From: Paractinoplanes rishiriensis | Lineage (GTDB): Bacteria > Actinomycetota > Actinomycetes > Mycobacteriales > Micromonosporaceae | Reading direction: 5' to 3' | NCBI RefSeq assembly: GCF_016862375.1 | Contig: NZ_BOMV01000035.1 | Span: 1-64,000 of the forward strand | DNA length: 64,000 bases | Shown here: piece by piece, positions 1 through 8,388 of the stretch | Layout of the letters: the number at the start of each line of letters is the position of its first letter | Numbering within the stretch: position 1 is the stretch's first letter | Translations under genes and position numbers: made by a program | Notes under the pieces: model-generated | Seen by the model: only the letters and a program-made list of their open reading frames with translations | What the model was told of the DNA's origin: nothing | Database searches by the model: none

Positions 1-6
1 GGGCAG

Positions 7-38
7 CCGGGTACGTCGCCGTGCGGCGACGTACCCGG
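7..38. terminator. GC-rich hairpin at left edge
   Basis: A perfect inverted repeat with 14-bp arms (CCGGGTACGTCGCC and its complement) around a 4-nt loop. It is probably the transcription terminator of a gene lying left of the window. There is no T-run on either side, so termination would depend on the stem alone, as is common in GC-rich actinobacteria. Confidence 0.5.
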
Positions 39-79
39 CAGTTCCGGTCATTGCGAAAGCACGCATGGGCGCGCACCGC

Positions 80-170
80 GCCCGTCCGGGTCAGGCGCTG
101 CCAGCGCAGCCGGCCGCCGGTCAGGGCCATCACCAGCGACTGGATCACCACGAGGTACAGCTGAACGCCA
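80..170 (-). pseudogene. Possible tail remnant of a GT2 glycosyltransferase
   Basis: On the minus strand one frame reads LYLVVIQSLVMAL then TGGRLRWQRLTRTG. This resembles the hydrophobic C-terminal end of actinobacterial family-2 glycosyltransferases (membrane helix, then a basic RLRWQ-L-RTG stretch). No start or upstream catalytic domain exists, because the acetyltransferase gene begins at 205 on the other strand. The frame also runs on to the left without a clean stop. If real, it is a decayed fragment. The match is short and judged from memory, so confidence is low. Confidence 0.25.
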
Positions 171-204
171 ACCCCGGCGCCGGGCGCACCGGGCCGCCGG
201 CGCG

Positions 205-735
205 ATGATGGCGTTCATGGGTATCGAGTTCGTGGTGGATCCGGAACTTGGCGGGGATCTGCGCCGGCGGATCGTGGCGCTCTGGGTCGAGGTCACCAAC
301 GCGGGCGGCGCGGTGGGCTTCGTCGCGCCGGTCACCGCCGACGAGGTGCGCCCGGTCGCCGACGCCTCGCTCGCGGCCGTCGCGGACGGCACCGACCGGC
401 TGCTGATCGGTCTCGACGGCGGTGAACTTGTCGCGCTGCTCTTCGTGGCCAGCAACCGGTTCGTGCTCAAGGACCACTGGCGGGTGCTCAAACGCGTGAT
501 GGTCACCCCGCGCATCCAGGGGCGCGGCTACGGCGCCGCCCTGATGCGCGAAGCTGAGAAGGTCGGCCGCCAGATGGGTCTCGCGGCCTTCCAGGTCACG
601 GTGCGCGGCGGCGAGAACATCGAGGGCTTCTACGCCCGGCTCGGCTACCGCGAGGTGGGCCGGCTGCCGGGCGCGCTGCGGGTGGCCCAGGACGACGACC
701 GGGACGAGATCCTCATGTGGTTGTCACTCGGCTGA
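205..735 (+). CDS. GNAT-family N-acetyltransferase
   Basis: This 176-residue protein has the GNAT fold signature. The acetyl-CoA pyrophosphate loop QGRGYG sits at residues 105-110 after the beta-4 strand (KRVMVTPRI), and the typical late motif GFYARLGYREVGR lies at about 141-153. It would transfer an acetyl group from acetyl-CoA to an unknown amine in the cytosol. The start is uncertain: ATGs at 205, 208 and 217 are all possible and none has a strong ribosome-binding site. It stands alone, divergent in orientation from the expansin-like gene that follows. The substrate cannot be inferred. Confidence 0.85.
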   Translation: MMAFMGIEFVVDPELGGDLRRRIVALWVEVTNAGGAVGFVAPVTADEVRPVADASLAAVADGTDRLLIGLDGGELVALLFVASNRFVLKDHWRVLKRVMVTPRIQGRGYGAALMREAEKVGRQMGLAAFQVTVRGGENIEGFYARLGYREVGRLPGALRVAQDDDRDEILMWLSLG

Positions 736-860
736 GGACCGCGCAGGCCGCCGGGCGGCGACGCAGCTGGGGGGTGATTGCGTCGCCGCCGGCGGCCTGG
801 CAGCCGCGCACACGCAGGTGGGTGGGTCCGGGTGCGCGGCGGGGGTGGGGCGCGGAAGTC

Positions 861-1781
861 TCAGTCGCAGCCGGCGGCTCCGGCGGCCAGGTCGACCGGT
901 GCCTCGGCGGGCGCCTCGGTGGCGGCCGGTGCCGCCTCGGTCGACTCGAGCAGCGGGGCCGCCGAGGACGCCGCGGGGGCCGCGGACGACAGGCTGGGTT
1001 TCGGGGTGGCCTTCTTCTTCGCGGAGGTCGACTCGGCCCCGGGCGCCTTGACCGCCGAGCCCGACGACCCCGACCCGGTCAGGCGGGCCGTCGTCTTCTG
1101 GGTGGTGCCGGGCGACAACCTGATGCCCGAAACAGTGGTGCTCCGCCCGTACACGTCAGTGATTTTGATCTTGAATGGACCGCCGCCCGCGCCGGCGTCG
1201 ATGATCCAGTAGTTGAAGTCCTCGCGATGCGTGCTCTTGCCGTTGACGGTGACCGAGGCGAGTTGGTTGGCGTGATTGTCGATCAGCACGGCCAGCCAGA
1301 ACTTCGACGAGCCCTCCTTGACCCGGACGCTGATCGGGCCGGGCGTCCCCGGATTGGTGACCGTCTTGTAGCTGATCGGGATGATGCCGTCGATCTCGGC
1401 GCCGATCTTCTTGAACGCGGTCCGGCTCAGGTCGATGTGCCCGGGCCCGCACTCGGGGCACTGGTCGGTGACCTTGACCCGCACCTTGCCCTTGGGGCCG
1501 GACACATCCAGGTATGAGCCGCAGGCCGCACCGTTCGAGTATTCGTTCGGGCCGAGCGCCACGAACAGGTCGTCGGCCGGCGAATTCGGGAACGAGCAGT
1601 TGCCCATGCTGGCGGCCAGGTCGTAGAACGTCGCCTTGCCCTTCTTGGCCGACGTCGACGGCGGGGCGGCGCAGGCCGAGCCCGAGTTCTGCAGCAAAAG
1701 CGCGACGCCGAGAACCGCGGACAGGAGCACGGCGCCGCCGGCGGCGAGCCAGCGGGGCGAAAGCAGACGAGGTCCGGTCAC
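861..1781 (-). CDS. Secreted expansin-like protein
   Basis: This 306-residue protein has a basic N-terminus and hydrophobic segment (residues 12-30), consistent with a signal peptide or anchor. A double-psi beta-barrel follows (about 48-143) with the expansin signature TDQCPECGPGHIDLS at 105-119, then a beta-sandwich second domain (about 150-224, CBM63-like). The tail is an 80-residue Ala/Pro/Ser-rich stretch. This two-domain layout matches bacterial expansins (EXLX1 type), which loosen plant cell walls without hydrolysis. The low-complexity tail is unusual and may act as a wall-spanning linker. With the nearby pectate lyase it suggests growth on plant matter. An RlpA-like lytic role is less likely because the second domain is present. 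Confidence 0.8.
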   Translation of the reverse strand: MTGPRLLSPRWLAAGGAVLLSAVLGVALLLQNSGSACAAPPSTSAKKGKATFYDLAASMGNCSFPNSPADDLFVALGPNEYSNGAACGSYLDVSGPKGKVRVKVTDQCPECGPGHIDLSRTAFKKIGAEIDGIIPISYKTVTNPGTPGPISVRVKEGSSKFWLAVLIDNHANQLASVTVNGKSTHREDFNYWIIDAGAGGGPFKIKITDVYGRSTTVSGIRLSPGTTQKTTARLTGSGSSGSAVKAPGAESTSAKKKATPKPSLSSAAPAASSAAPLLESTEAAPAATEAPAEAPVDLAAGAAGCD

Positions 1782-1876
1782 GGTGACGGATATTGCGCGG
1801 CCGGACCCGTACGCGGCAACGTTCCTAAGAGAGTCCTAAGACATAAGCGACACGAGTCACCGGAGAGAGTGACCGA

Positions 1877-2707
1877 TCAGGTCAATACGGTGACCGGGTC
1901 ACCAACACGCAGTGATCCACCGTTCGGGTCCATCGGGATCAGCGCGCGGGCAAACAGGAGCCCCCGCGCGAACCTCCGATACCGTCCCAACACGAAGAGT
2001 GGCTGTCGGCCCCTCTCCGCGGTGTCCTGATCGATTGTGGTGACTACGCACCGTGGACAAGGGTTGGCCACCCGCAGTGTCAGGTCGCCGATCCGCAGGC
2101 GCTTGCCGGTCCACTCGTCCTCGGCCCACGGCGCGGCGCCGGCGATCACCACGTTGGGCCGGAACCGGGCCATCGGCACCGGGTCGTCGCCCGACTCGAC
2201 CAGCCAGTCGTTGAGCGCGGACAGCGACGCCTCGTTGGCGGCCAGGAGCGGGAAGCCGTCGGCGAAGTTGACCGGATCAGTCGCGTACTCCCGATCGGGA
2301 ATCGACCGCCCGGTCGGGTCGGCCTGCCAGACCAGCCGCGCCGGCCGGCCCAGGAACGCGCTGACCCAGGCCGCAGCATCGCCGGAACCGGCGACCCGGG
2401 CCGGCGCCGCGGCGTGCGCGCGGAAGACCCGGACGAACTCCCCGGACCCGTCGACCGACCCGTCGACCGGCTCGTCGACCACGAACGCGGGCCGGCCGGG
2501 CGCGACGAGTTCCAGGCCACCCGGCCGCTCCCGCACGGTGAGCAGGGCGATCCGCGGTTCGTCCCGCTGGGTCAGCCCGACGCCGTCCGCGTCGACCAGC
2601 AGCCAGCGCCGGTCGCCGGCCAGGCCCCAGGGCTCGACCACCGCCGCGTCGTGCTCGATCCGGCGACACCCTTTGACCGGGTACGTGAACAACCCCGTGA
2701 TCCGCAT
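1877..2707 (-). CDS. MOSC domain-containing protein
   Basis: This 276-residue protein combines an N-terminal MOSC beta-barrel (starting MRITGLFTYPVKGC) with a C-terminal MOSC domain. The latter carries RFRPNVVI (181-188) and the conserved cysteine motif NPCPRCVVTTID, with the key Cys at about 220. Such proteins bind molybdenum cofactor and act in sulfur transfer or N-hydroxy reduction (YcbX/mARC-like). I chose the ATG at 2707 because it lies 4 bp beyond the stop of the monooxygenase gene and begins the conserved MOSC N-terminus; a longer frame upstream would overlap that gene. The two genes are likely co-transcribed. The redox substrate is unknown. Confidence 0.85.
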   Translation of the reverse strand: MRITGLFTYPVKGCRRIEHDAAVVEPWGLAGDRRWLLVDADGVGLTQRDEPRIALLTVRERPGGLELVAPGRPAFVVDEPVDGSVDGSGEFVRVFRAHAAAPARVAGSGDAAAWVSAFLGRPARLVWQADPTGRSIPDREYATDPVNFADGFPLLAANEASLSALNDWLVESGDDPVPMARFRPNVVIAGAAPWAEDEWTGKRLRIGDLTLRVANPCPRCVVTTIDQDTAERGRQPLFVLGRYRRFARGLLFARALIPMDPNGGSLRVGDPVTVLT

Positions 2708-2711
2708 ACGC

Positions 2712-3899
2712 TCATGCGACGTCGCGCAGGACGAGGCCGTCAAGCATCGCGGCCGGTCCGCCGCCGAACGACAGGACCCGGTTGCGCACCGGGCCGGGTA
2801 GCCGCGGCAGCAGACGCATCGCCTGCGCGGACAGCCAGACCTGGGCGGCGGTGCGCGGCACGATCGCGTTCAGGATGGTCGGCCCGATCCGCCGGCTGTG
2901 CCGGACCGGCTCGGCGAGCACCGCCTCGTACCTCGCCAGGGCGCCGTCGATGCCGTTCCGCAATTCCGAGGCGAGCACGTACGCACCGGCGGCCGCGAGG
3001 CTGGTGCCGCCGCCGACCGCCGGCCCCGGGCCGTACCCCGCGTCGCCGACCAGCGTGATCCCCGCCCGCGACCACGAGTCCATCCTGATCTGCGAGATGT
3101 CGTCGAGGTAGAAGTCGTCGGCCGCGTCGAGGTGGTCGAGCACCGCGCTCACGCGCGGGCCCAGCGAAGTGCCGACCAGCTGGCGGAGGACCTTCCGCTG
3201 GGCGGCCGGGTCACGCCGGTCGTGCGGGATCTCGTCGGGCGTACGCGCGAGAAAGAGCGCCCGGCTCAGGCCCGGCACCAGCGTGGGGTAGACGGTGGCG
3301 GCGAGCCCCGGCGCGGTGAACGCGGCGACCGTGGGCCCGGTCTGCAGCACGTCGGGCACGGTGTAGACGGCCAGGTAGGCGCCGAGGAAGTGGCGGTAGT
3401 CGCGCTCCGGCCCGAAGGCCAGCTCGCGCACCCCCGAGTGCAGCCCGTCCGCGCCCACCACCAGGTCGGCGTCGACCGTGCGGCCGTCGGAGAGCAGCGC
3501 CGAGGTGCCGTCCAGCCGCTCGATCACGGTCCCGAACCGGTAGTCGACATCGTCCCGGGTGGCCTCGTACAGCAGGCCGGCCAGCGTGCCCCGCATGATC
3601 TCGACGTGCTGGTCGGCGATGCCGCCGACCAGGTCCGCGGTGGCCACGGTGATCGGTCTTCCGCCGGGCCGCAGCAGGGTGATGCTGTCATTGCGGGTAC
3701 GCGCGGCGCGTACCCGGTCCGCCAGGCCCATCCGCGCGATCACCTCGACGGCCGGCCCGAACAGGTCGACGGCATGGCCGCCGTCGCCGGCCCGCATGTC
3801 GGCGGCCCGTTCCACCACGGTGACCCGCCAGCCGTAGCGGTTGAGCCAGTAGGCGAGCACCGGTCCGGCGACGCTCGCGCCGGAGATCAGAGCATGCAT
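2712..3899 (-). CDS. FAD-dependent aromatic-type monooxygenase
   Basis: This 395-residue flavoprotein belongs to the PHBH-like group A monooxygenases. The FAD-binding loop is GASVAG (7-12), the DG motif GADGLHSGVRE starts near 149, and the second FAD motif LVGDAGYGPGP lies near 283-293. It would use NAD(P)H and oxygen to hydroxylate an organic substrate. It is divergent from a TetR regulator at 3960, with a palindrome between the two, so it is probably the regulator's main target. The MOSC gene follows after 4 bp. The substrate cannot be told; antibiotic-modifying relatives exist in this family, but nothing here proves that role. Confidence 0.85.
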   Translation of the reverse strand: MHALISGASVAGPVLAYWLNRYGWRVTVVERAADMRAGDGGHAVDLFGPAVEVIARMGLADRVRAARTRNDSITLLRPGGRPITVATADLVGGIADQHVEIMRGTLAGLLYEATRDDVDYRFGTVIERLDGTSALLSDGRTVDADLVVGADGLHSGVRELAFGPERDYRHFLGAYLAVYTVPDVLQTGPTVAAFTAPGLAATVYPTLVPGLSRALFLARTPDEIPHDRRDPAAQRKVLRQLVGTSLGPRVSAVLDHLDAADDFYLDDISQIRMDSWSRAGITLVGDAGYGPGPAVGGGTSLAAAGAYVLASELRNGIDGALARYEAVLAEPVRHSRRIGPTILNAIVPRTAAQVWLSAQAMRLLPRLPGPVRNRVLSFGGGPAAMLDGLVLRDVA

Positions 3900-3911
3900 G
3901 GTCCCTCCGTT

Positions 3912-3935
3912 TGTTTACCTATCGGTCAGTAAACA
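3912..3935. promoter_or_regulatory. TetR-type operator between divergent genes
   Basis: A 24-bp inverted repeat with perfect 7-bp arms TGTTTAC and GTAAACA around a 10-bp centre. A nested ACC-N4-GGT half-symmetry lies inside. It sits in the 60-bp gap between the monooxygenase (minus) and the TetR gene (plus), the standard position for an autoregulated TetR operator. It probably covers both promoters. Confidence 0.7.
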
Positions 3936-3959
3936 ACCCGGAGTCAATAGAATCCCCTC

Positions 3960-4553
3960 GTGCCACGAGCCCGGACCACCGAGACCGCCGACCGCATCCG
4001 CGACGCGGCGCTGGAGCTGATCGCCGAGAAGGGCCTGCACCAGGTCAGCCTGCGGGAGATCGCCGAGCGGGTCGGCATCACGAAGCCGGCGCTCTATTAC
4101 CACTTCGCGTCCCGCGAGGAACTCGTGCGCAGCCTGGTCCAGCCGTTCATCGACGACGTGGAGGTGGCACTGGCCCCGTTCGGCCCCGGCGCCGGCCCGC
4201 GGGAACTGCTCGGTGCGTACTTCGACGTCACGTACCACCACCGCGACGTCACCGCCATGATCATGCGAGACCCGAGCATCCTGGCCGTGGTCGACCTGAC
4301 CACCGCCGTCGCACAGTGGCGCCGCCGGATGGTCGCGATCCTGGCCGGCCCGGCGCCGTCGCTGGCCATGCTGGCCCGGGCTCAGATGGCGATCGGCGGC
4401 CTCGGCGACTGCACGGTCGTGCTGCCGGACGCGCCGGCCGCCGAACTGCGCGAGGCGGTTCTGGACGCCGCCTGCGACACCCTGGGCTGCGACACCCGGG
4501 GTCACACGCAGGAGATCATTTCGGACAGCCGCCAGCCCAACGCTTCGTCGTAG
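3960..4553 (+). CDS. TetR-family transcriptional regulator
   Basis: This 197-residue repressor has an N-terminal TetR helix-turn-helix (about 11-55), including LREIAERVGITKPALYYHF at 31-49. The ligand-binding C-terminal half is poorly conserved, as usual. The start is GTG at 3960. It is divergent from the flavin monooxygenase and likely represses that gene and itself through the palindrome at 3912-3935. Its 3' end overlaps the convergent lipoprotein gene by 52 bp, so antisense transcription between the two is possible. The ligand is unknown. Confidence 0.88.
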   Translation: MPRARTTETADRIRDAALELIAEKGLHQVSLREIAERVGITKPALYYHFASREELVRSLVQPFIDDVEVALAPFGPGAGPRELLGAYFDVTYHHRDVTAMIMRDPSILAVVDLTTAVAQWRRRMVAILAGPAPSLAMLARAQMAIGGLGDCTVVLPDAPAAELREAVLDAACDTLGCDTRGHTQEIISDSRQPNASS

Positions 4554-4906
4554 AGGTAGGTCAGCACGCCGGTCACGCCGCCCTTGTCGTCGGTGAACGT
4601 GAAGTCGGCCTGCTCCGCCGTCTCGCGCGCCACGTTCAGCTTCCCGGCGAACGCACCGCCCTGCGCGGCCGCGAACGCGACCGCCTGCTCCTTGGCCGGC
4701 CGCTCGTCCCGCTTGGTGTCGTCGTGGTCGACCCGGGTCGAGGTGGTGTTTCCACCCGCGCACGCCAGCAGCGACTCGGCCGACGACGGCGGCGCCGCCT
4801 GCGGTTGCGGCCCGGCATCGGCCTTCGACTCCGCTCCCCCGCAGCCCGCCATCCCCGCGGCGGCGACCAGAAACACCACGGCGGCTATCCGCAGCCGACT
4901 GTCCAT
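4502..4906 (-). CDS. Small lipoprotein, function unknown
   Basis: This 134-residue protein has a clear lipoprotein signal peptide with lipobox GMAGC and the lipidated Cys at 22, followed by a Ser/Ala/Pro-rich linker. The mature part contains two cysteines (about 49 and 133), which could form a disulfide. I recognise no family. It would be anchored on the outer face of the cytoplasmic membrane. The ribosome-binding site GGAGGAG lies just upstream of the ATG at 4906. It is convergent and overlapping with the TetR gene, and divergent from the gene at 4924 with only 17 bp between the start codons. Confidence 0.75.
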   Translation of the reverse strand: MDSRLRIAAVVFLVAAAGMAGCGGAESKADAGPQPQAAPPSSAESLLACAGGNTTSTRVDHDDTKRDERPAKEQAVAFAAAQGGAFAGKLNVARETAEQADFTFTDDKGGVTGVLTYLYDEALGWRLSEMISCV

Positions 4907-4923
4907 CGACGACTCCTCCTACC

Positions 4924-5418
4924 ATGCAGGGCGTGACGCGCAGGTGGATCTTCCCGGTCGCGGCGCTGGCCGTGTCCGGCAGCGTCGCACTTCTGCTGAT
5001 CAACCCGACGACCCGGCGGATGCCCGAGGTGACGGCGGCCCGCTCGCAATGCCAGCAGTTCCCCGCATCCACCTCACCCGCCGAGACCGCGCTGATCCCG
5101 GACCGGCGCTACCACAGCCTGCAACTCTGCCCCGCAGCCTCCACCACCGCCTGGACCCCCACCAAATTCATTGATAAACGTGAATCTATCAACCTCGTGA
5201 GACGGCTCAGCAGCCTCCCCACCACTCCCGGCGAAGGCCCCTGCCCCGACCCGCCCACCGACCGGTGGGACCTGATCCTGAGCAGCGGCCTGGAGAGGCT
5301 GACAATCCGCCTCGACCTGGGCCGCTGCGACACCGTCAGCCGAGCCGGCGTCCTCCGCTACGGCGCCACGGCGCTGCACCGAGACCTCACCACCCTGATC
5401 GACGACGGCGGCACCTGA
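4924..5418 (+). CDS. Hypothetical membrane-anchored protein
   Basis: This 164-residue protein has one N-terminal hydrophobic segment (about 8-27) after Arg residues, consistent with a signal anchor, then an extracytoplasmic domain with four cysteines (about 43, 69, 107 and 134). No family is recognised. The GTG at 4933 is an alternative start. The 17-bp gap to the divergent lipoprotein gene leaves no room for a classical promoter, so the two promoters must overlap the opposite gene or the transcripts are leaderless. Base composition around 5160-5200 is less GC-rich than the rest. Confidence 0.5.
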   Translation: MQGVTRRWIFPVAALAVSGSVALLLINPTTRRMPEVTAARSQCQQFPASTSPAETALIPDRRYHSLQLCPAASTTAWTPTKFIDKRESINLVRRLSSLPTTPGEGPCPDPPTDRWDLILSSGLERLTIRLDLGRCDTVSRAGVLRYGATALHRDLTTLIDDGGT

Positions 5419-5594
5419 CGGCGCTTCCGCTGCTTGAGGTCGCGCTTCCGGGGACCGCCCCGCCCGGTGGCACGGCGCTCGCCCAGCCCTTTTTGCCGCA
5501 AACGTCCCCAGCTGGCGCGTGTCCCCGGCGGCCCATCAGCGTCCGGCTAGCCGCCGTCATTGCGGGACGAAAGGGTCGCCGGAACACCGTGCCG

Positions 5595-5618
5595 CCGAGC
5601 CTCTCTGGAGAGGCTCGG
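5595..5618 (-). terminator. Terminator hairpin after pectate lyase
   Basis: Perfect 10-bp arms CCGAGCCTCT / AGAGGCTCGG with a 4-nt loop, placed 15 bp past the stop codon of the pectate lyase gene. It has no U-tract but a compact strong stem. Confidence 0.65.
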
Positions 5619-5633
5619 AAGCGGGCGTCCGTC

Positions 5634-7433
5634 CTACGGGGTCGTGCAGGTGAAGGTCGGGGTGGTGGCGGTGCCGGTGGCCAGGAAGCCGAACGTGGCC
5701 GAGGCGCCGGCGGCCAGCGCGCCGTTGTAGCTCTCGTTGGCCACCGCGGCGTTTGTGCCGCCCACCGTCAGTTTGCCGTTCCAGACCTGGTTGATGGTCT
5801 GGCCGCTCGCCAGGGTCCAGCGGGCCGTCCAGCCGTTGATGGCCGCACTACCGGCGATCACCGTCACCTCGCCCTGGAAGCCGCCCGACCACGTGTTGGT
5901 GGTCCGGTAGCTCGCGGTGCAGGCTCCCGTGGCCGGCGGGGTCGTGGGCCCGGTCGTCGGCGGCGTGGTGGGGCCGGTGGTCGGCGCCGTGGTGGGCGGT
6001 GTGGTCGGCGCCGTCGTGGGCGGCGTGGTGGGGGCCGTCGTGGGCGGCGTGGTCGGGAGGGCCGGGCTGCCCTGGGCGGCGTAGTCCAGGTACTCCTCGA
6101 TGTTGCGGTAGCCGTCGTTGTCGGCGTCGCCGTTGTGGTCGGCGGTGGCCGGGTTGAAGCCGTTTGCGGACTCCCAGGCGTTCGGCATGCCGTCGCCGTC
6201 GGTGTCCCAGCCGGTGGCGCGGTTGACCTGGGCGGCGTTCCACGCGTTGTTCCACTCGGTGGAGTTCGGCTCGTTCGGGACGGCGCCGCTGGTCGAGCGG
6301 GTCTCGCTGACCACGCGGGTGTCTACGGCGTCGCGGGACCACCAGAAGGCGCCGGCGCGGTCGAGGACCTTGGTGAGCGACGCGGACGCCGACTCGGTGG
6401 TGACGTTGGGGACCGGGAAGCGTGACGACCGCTGGGTGGGCACCGAGGTGAAGCGGTTCCAGCTCGCGTCGCTGCCGTTGGTCAGGTTCGAGTCGCCGTC
6501 GTAGTCGGCCCTGTTGCCGGAGATGTACGCGCTGGTGCCGGCGGCGCCGACGAACACCTCGGGGTTGCTCGAGTTGTGCCGCAGGTACGTGTTGCCGACG
6601 AAGTTGGCGTTCGCGTTCTGGTCGGCGCCGCTGTAACCGCCGCCCTCGAACACGACGTTGTTGCTCCACTCCACGTAGTTCACCGCGCCGGTCTCGTTGC
6701 CCAGCCTCGGCAGGCGGCTCTTGTGATGCGCGAACAGGTTGTGGGTGTAGGCGATGTTCGAGCCGGTCACATCGCTGCCGACCAGGGCACCGTAGCTGTG
6801 CCCGTTGTAGTTCAGGCCGTCCGACACGATCGCGTACTGGACCGAGATCTGGCCGGCCGCGTCGCTGGCGCTGATGCCCTCGTCGTCGTGCCAGCTGACC
6901 GACACGTGGTCGACGATGATGTTGGTGCCGGTCAGCCACAGGCCGTCGTTGGTCGCGGTGCCGGGGTTGGCCTGGTCCTTGCCGGGGCGGAACTTCACGT
7001 GCCGGATGACGATGTTGCTGCCGGTCACCTTGGTGGCCTGACCCATGATCGTGATGCCGGGCTTGGGGGCGGTCTGGCCGGCGATGGTCAGGTTGCTCTT
7101 GCCGATGCTCAGCCAGCCGTTGCGGCCGCCGGGCGAGAGCTTGATGGTGCCGGCTACGTCGAACACGATCGTCCGGCCGGTGCTCGGGGCGTTGGCGATG
7201 CCGTAGCGCAGCGAGCCGGGCTGCGGGCTGTTCGCGTTGTCGGTCAGGTTGGTGACGTGGTAGATGTCGCCGCCCCGGCCACCGGTGGCGTTCATGGCCG
7301 GGCCGGCGGCGCCGGGGAAGGCCGCAGCGGTCGCGGCACTGGCCGGCGGGCCGGTCAGCACCAGGCCGGCCAGCATGAGCGTGCCGGCCGCGGCCAGGGC
7401 CAGGGCGGAGCGGGTGAACGCGGTTCTGTTCAC
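5634..7433 (-). CDS. Secreted pectate lyase with CBM2 (PL1-like)
   Basis: This is a multidomain secreted enzyme of about 599 residues. A signal peptide (basic, then hydrophobic, ending near PASA) leads to a right-handed parallel beta-helix lyase with VDHVSVSWHDDEGIS and HHKSRLPRLG, as in PL1-type pectate lyases. Next comes a calcium-binding segment rich in DxDxDG-like loops (DTDGDGMPNAWES, DADNDGYRN), a Thr/Pro repeat linker, and a C-terminal CBM2 cellulose-binding module. It would cleave de-esterified pectin by beta-elimination while held on cellulose. I chose GTG at 7433 because GGAGGA precedes it and the signal peptide then starts properly; an upstream ATG at 7487 is possible. The upstream gap may hold a regulator site. 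Confidence 0.9.
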   Translation of the reverse strand: MNRTAFTRSALALAAAGTLMLAGLVLTGPPASAATAAAFPGAAGPAMNATGGRGGDIYHVTNLTDNANSPQPGSLRYGIANAPSTGRTIVFDVAGTIKLSPGGRNGWLSIGKSNLTIAGQTAPKPGITIMGQATKVTGSNIVIRHVKFRPGKDQANPGTATNDGLWLTGTNIIVDHVSVSWHDDEGISASDAAGQISVQYAIVSDGLNYNGHSYGALVGSDVTGSNIAYTHNLFAHHKSRLPRLGNETGAVNYVEWSNNVVFEGGGYSGADQNANANFVGNTYLRHNSSNPEVFVGAAGTSAYISGNRADYDGDSNLTNGSDASWNRFTSVPTQRSSRFPVPNVTTESASASLTKVLDRAGAFWWSRDAVDTRVVSETRSTSGAVPNEPNSTEWNNAWNAAQVNRATGWDTDGDGMPNAWESANGFNPATADHNGDADNDGYRNIEEYLDYAAQGSPALPTTPPTTAPTTPPTTAPTTPPTTAPTTGPTTPPTTGPTTPPATGACTASYRTTNTWSGGFQGEVTVIAGSAAINGWTARWTLASGQTINQVWNGKLTVGGTNAAVANESYNGALAAGASATFGFLATGTATTPTFTCTTP

Positions 7434-7507
7434 GGGGGGATCCTCCAATGCTTCTCGCATACGTAGATGCACGTCGATCGCCCGCATAACACTCGACAGA
7501 ACCTAGC

Positions 7508-7531
7508 CGTATGAAAGTTTTTATGCATACG
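7508..7531. promoter_or_regulatory. Candidate RpiR operator
   Basis: Inverted repeat CGTATG-N12-CATACG with an AT-rich centre (AAAGTTTTTATG), ending 2 bp before the ATG of the RpiR-type regulator. Its position between the divergent pectate lyase and the hut operon suggests autoregulation by the RpiR protein. It would block translation start or an overlapping promoter. Confidence 0.45.
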
Positions 7532-7533
7532 CT

Positions 7534-8376
7534 ATGGGCGTGAATGACGAAGTGGTCAGAACGGTGGCCGACCTCTTCCTCGGCGCCCGGCTCACGCCGA
7601 CCCAGCGCCGCATCGCACACTGCCTGGTCGAGCACGCCGCCAAGGCCGCCTACCTGTCCGCCGCCGAGGTGGCCGAGCTGGCCGGGGTGAGCCAGCCGTC
7701 GGTGACCCGGTTCGCCATGGCGCTGGGCTACGAGGGCTATCCGGCGCTGCGCCGCGAGCTGCGCTCGCTGACCGGGCCGCAGGCGGCTGCGCCGGCCGAG
7801 GGCAACCCCATGCAATTGGCCGTACGCGCGGAGGCCGCGCACCTCGAGCGGCTGCACCACGACCTGGCCCGCCTCGACGACGTGCAGCGGGCCGCCGGCC
7901 TGCTGGTCCGCAGCCGGCCGCTGCCGGTGCTCGGGCTCCGGGCGGCGGCGCCGCTGGCCGGCTACTTCGGGTACTTCGCGGCCAAGGTCCATCCGGACGT
8001 CCGGGTGCTGGACAGCGGCGGCACCCAGCTGCTGGACCGGCTCGATCAGGCCCGCGCGGCCGGCGCCGGTGCGATGCTGGCCGTGGTGCTGCCGCGCTAC
8101 CCACGCGAGTCGCTGGACGCCGTCCGGGAGGCCCGCGCGAGCGGGTACGCGGTGGTGGCCATCACCGACTCGGCGGTCAGCCCGGTGGCCGAGGCCGCCG
8201 ACGTGGTGCTGCCCGCCGCGGTCGGCACGCAACTGGTGTTCGACCTGCACACCGGCCCGATGGCGATGGCCATGGTGCTGTTGCAGGCGATGTGTGACGC
8301 CGCGCCGGAACCGGTGCAGCGACGGCTGGAGGAGTTCGAGGCGACCGCGAGCCGCCGGCACATATTCGAGGCGTGA
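7534..8376 (+). CDS. RpiR/MurR-family regulator of the hut operon
   Basis: This 280-residue regulator has an N-terminal RpiR helix-turn-helix (about 20-80, including LSAAEVAELAGVSQPSVTRF) and a C-terminal SIS domain (about 120-255) of the kind that binds phosphosugars or other small ligands. It is the first gene of the histidine-utilisation operon, 12 bp before hutU. I infer that it controls hut expression, replacing the GntR-type HutC of proteobacteria. A palindrome immediately before its start codon is a candidate operator. The inducer could be urocanate or another pathway intermediate; nothing in the sequence settles this. Confidence 0.85.
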   Translation: MGVNDEVVRTVADLFLGARLTPTQRRIAHCLVEHAAKAAYLSAAEVAELAGVSQPSVTRFAMALGYEGYPALRRELRSLTGPQAAAPAEGNPMQLAVRAEAAHLERLHHDLARLDDVQRAAGLLVRSRPLPVLGLRAAAPLAGYFGYFAAKVHPDVRVLDSGGTQLLDRLDQARAAGAGAMLAVVLPRYPRESLDAVREARASGYAVVAITDSAVSPVAEAADVVLPAAVGTQLVFDLHTGPMAMAMVLLQAMCDAAPEPVQRRLEEFEATASRRHIFEA

Positions 8377-8388
8377 AGGAGGGCGACG

